From positions 16,484,521-16,548,520 of the forward strand of contig NC_092562.1 in the NCBI RefSeq assembly GCF_037975245.1: a DNA stretch of 64,000 nt. Reading direction: 5' to 3'. The stretch is from Apostichopus japonicus. Taxonomy: Eukaryota > Echinodermata > Holothuroidea > Aspidochirotida > Stichopodidae. The notes under the pieces are model-generated. The model was not told the origin of the DNA, made no database searches, and was given only the letters and a program-made list of their open reading frames with translations. A program made the position numbers and the translations under genes. Position 1 is the stretch's first letter. The number at the start of each line of letters is the position of its first letter. Positions 61,601 through 64,000 of the stretch are shown here, piece after piece.

Positions 61601-63577
61601 ATCGCAATGACGAAAACGTTTGCTTCGTCACATTTGAAGAGATGAAAAAGGTAACATTTTCAATCATTAGTAGATTATGTTTTCCAGATAAACAATATTT
61701 GGCTATTATATGTGTATTTATCTGAAAAAGAAAATCTAATATGCTCTTTAGTAATGTGTTTTATAACCATCTCACCGTCTGAGCTGTTCTTATGCATTAT
61801 TTCCTAACCAAGGCCGCAATTACTGCGTCGAGATTTGGAACGAAATGAACATTGCCATTTAGTATCACACTTCTGAAGAGGTTGAAAGCACTTTATATGT
61901 GGTCACTATATAGTCATGATAATATGCTATATTGCTAAAATGGTCTTAAGAGCTTGCTGTCTCAAAAGTTTACCACACGTTTGGAATATCTATGTACCTG
62001 ATTCATTTGATACATTTCTTTGTGTTGGAGACTTAAGAGTCGTAAACTGAACAAGGCAAACTTAGTTACTGACGACTGACGACACTTCTACTTCTTTCGT
62101 TTGAAATGCAGTGCGTTCTCATTTGATCTGTATTTGAAACTTGATCTGCATTTGAATTTGATTTGGATTTGAAAATTGATCTGGATTAGAGCCGAATCAA
62201 AGATAACTTCACATATACAACAATGAGCAGGTAAAATACCATCTTTCTCAACTCGGGATCCGCAGACCACTAGGAGCAAAAGTTTTTCTCCAAGATGGCT
62301 TTAATTATTAACGTTCGAATGTTTTTTTTTTTTTTTCGTGTCTATGAATATAACAAGATACAAATGATTTCGTCTAAGATAATCCTTTCATATCATGACA
62401 ATATCAAACAATTTGTATCGTGTATTCATCGTTGGACAACATATCTACCATCTACTTCAGGATATTAGAGCTGTAATAAGGCGATTGGAAAAATTCATCG
62501 GAGTAACCGTGACCGACGACGGCTTAGAGAGAATTGTTGAGCATTGCAGCTTGGAGGGAATGAAGAAGACCTACGCGAAAATAGAAGCTGCTAGTCCGGA
62601 TGGAGTCCATTACACTAGGGCGAATGGTCAAATTCCATTCCTTCAGAAAGGTAACTGATTCGTGAAACGGTGCAGGTGTATTGGAGGCGACCAATCCTTA
62701 TATCGTTATATAGTTATATAGTTCTGTTCTCGTGATATATGATGAGAAGATGGGTGAATACAGGTAATGTTCTGTATTGTCCACCTATAGTTCACACTTA
62801 ATGTATTGACTAGACACTAACAACGGTGCGTGGTAGGATGGTTGGTTGGGTGGGGGGGGGGTGTGCGACGTGGGTGTTGACGGGGTGGATGAGAGGATGT
62901 CAACAAAGTTCAAGAGCTTTGCCATCATGTCACTTCAATTAATGAGTAGGTGGCAGAATACGGTGAATGGGCGGTATAAGCTAAACTGGATGGATAATGA
63001 AAGAAACCATTTCTGGGAGGGGGGGAGGGGAGGGTGCGGGGGGCATTATTGTTATCCCAGAGTTACCATCCTTCAGGAAGAATCTAGAGAGTCTAAACAG
63101 TCGAAAATGAAAAATAGAATCATGAAGAACTAAACCTAATTGGTTATAGCTATACTCCATTATGAAGTATCTATTACAGTGCTCAAATGTAATATTCCGA
63201 GTGGATTTCTAAACTTATAGGCTAACACAGTTAGCTTAAGTTTAATACAAGTTATAACTTAAGTAAATGCAGGTTAGGTTAAATAATATGATATTCTACT
63301 TAAGTAAAAGTATATTCTACTTAAGCTGATTAAATTTAGCTTAAAGATATGGAGGAACTTTATCTAAGCCATATTCCGTATCACTTAAGTAGTCTTATAT
63401 AGATATGTGCGTGTTGTCATAGTGTTACTTTGATTTTAACATTCGTGTGGTTTGGTTTCTCTCACAGGCGTTTCTGGAGGATGGAAAGCTCTATTTACTG
63501 ACGAGCAGAGAGACGCTGTCGACAAAATGGTCAAAGAAAGATTAGCTGGAACTGGTCTCGATGCCATTTACAACTAG
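58626..63577 (+). CDS. Cytosolic sulfotransferase (SULT family), gene D, six coding exons
   Basis: Exons: 58626-58800, 60139-60368, 61230-61356, 61556-61650, 62461-62650, 63468-63577, phases 1,0,1,0,1, 308 residues. PAPS loop TYPKCGTHW (54-62), catalytic His119 (YMTHLP), R141 and S149 (RNPKDACNS), KGVSGGWK near 272-279. It is about 94-95% identical to gene C by eye, and their introns also align over most of their length, so C and D arose by recent segmental duplication. Notable changes from C: ANGQ for AFGQ in exon 5 (near residue 265) and MSKR for MSER in exon 3. Intron 2 has a partial TIR element not in C. AATAAA at 63646-63651. Confidence 0.95.
60917..61104. mobile_element. Right-end fragment of a hAT-like MITE in intron 2 of gene D
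   Basis: It matches 26190-26367 (GCTGGAAATGGCACTTCCCA, ACTAGCGATATCATAAAAAC, the G run and the terminal GGCTACGCGCCTG). The left end is missing. Gene C has no such insertion at the equivalent position. Confidence 0.75.
62115..62192. repeat. Short 18-bp minisatellite in intron 4 of gene D
   Basis: Four or so copies of the TTGATCTGGATTTGAAA unit, counterpart of the ~20-copy array in gene C. Confidence 0.8.
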
Positions 63578-63645
63578 ACATCTTTTGACAAGACTATAGC
63601 TTGAAGCTTAACTTTTGAATATTCCATAATTGCTTTTCGTTGTTA

Positions 63646-63651
63646 AATAAA
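63646..63651 (+). terminator. Polyadenylation signal of SULT gene D
   Basis: AATAAA 69 bases after the stop codon, at the same place as in gene C. Confidence 0.7.
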
Positions 63652-63659
63652 CTATTATT

Positions 63660-64000
63660 CAAATAATGTCACAATTACTACTGTGTAAATAAAATATCAT
63701 TCTAAGTTTGATAATATTAGATTTGAATATCAAAATATTGATCGAATGCTTAATATTCTTCGTAGCTTTCTTCCCTAGTCCCTCCGTCGACCCCAGGTAG
63801 CGTCATAAGATGGTTAAATCTGGGAGATGGGCACACATTTCATGGCGCAGTTGGATATTAAAACGAACCTGGCTTTTGCCATGCACAGTTTATGCAAGAA
63901 GTTGTGTTAAGATACCTCTGTGAACTCAAATACATGGTCTTAAATAGAGATGATTATGTGGGGGTGGGGGTTGTGTATGACCGTATTGCCCTGTGACATA
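63660..64000. other. 3' flank of gene D without a recognised feature
   Basis: No further SULT exon, transposon end or RNA gene is visible before the window ends. Confidence 0.4.

Overview
This is eukaryotic, intron-containing and repeat-dense DNA. Long TA runs, LTR and non-LTR retroelements, many TIR transposons and multi-exon genes with GT-AG introns all point to an animal genome. The host genes are a tandem array of cytosolic sulfotransferases (SULT). I infer a marine invertebrate, perhaps an echinoderm, but the sequence does not prove the taxon.

Layout. 1-9.39 kb holds no recognisable host gene: TA microsatellites, a tRNA-like SINE, a 106-bp tandem repeat, a ~270-bp satellite with an 812-bp higher-order (trimer) period, and scattered hairpins. 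9394-17425 is a complete, very young Ty3/gypsy retrotransposon: identical 558-bp LTRs, a 4-bp target duplication, gag with one frame break, a textbook -1 frameshift site, and an intact pol (PR-RT-RNaseH-IN). 17.4-23.7 kb is repeats, including two or three TIR elements.

23.7-63.6 kb carries four head-to-tail SULT genes, A (23705-28593), B (39396-44605), C (48801-54212) and D (58626-63577). Each has six coding exons with the same intron phases (1,0,1,0,1) and encodes 306 or 308 residues with an intact PAPS-binding lysine, catalytic histidine and 3'-phosphate motifs. A/B and C/D form two young pairs. A broken B-type exon 2 sits just behind C. The intergenic spacers upstream of B, C and D are copies of one unit that probably carries the promoter and a noncoding first exon. 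The long A-B gap is explained by a minus-strand L2/CR1-like LINE that was later split by a TIR element and a probable 1.9-kb solo LTR.

Unusual items: a tandem, tRNA-like retroelement with hammerhead ribozyme cores (57.9-58.4 kb, with a third copy at 54.6 kb); a family of very short hairpins bounded by 7-bp direct repeats (around 0.25 and 34.5 kb); and uneven divergence of SULT A and B, concentrated in exons 1-3. The SULTs are expected to transfer sulfate from PAPS to small hydroxylated molecules in the cytosol. Their natural substrates cannot be read from the sequence.
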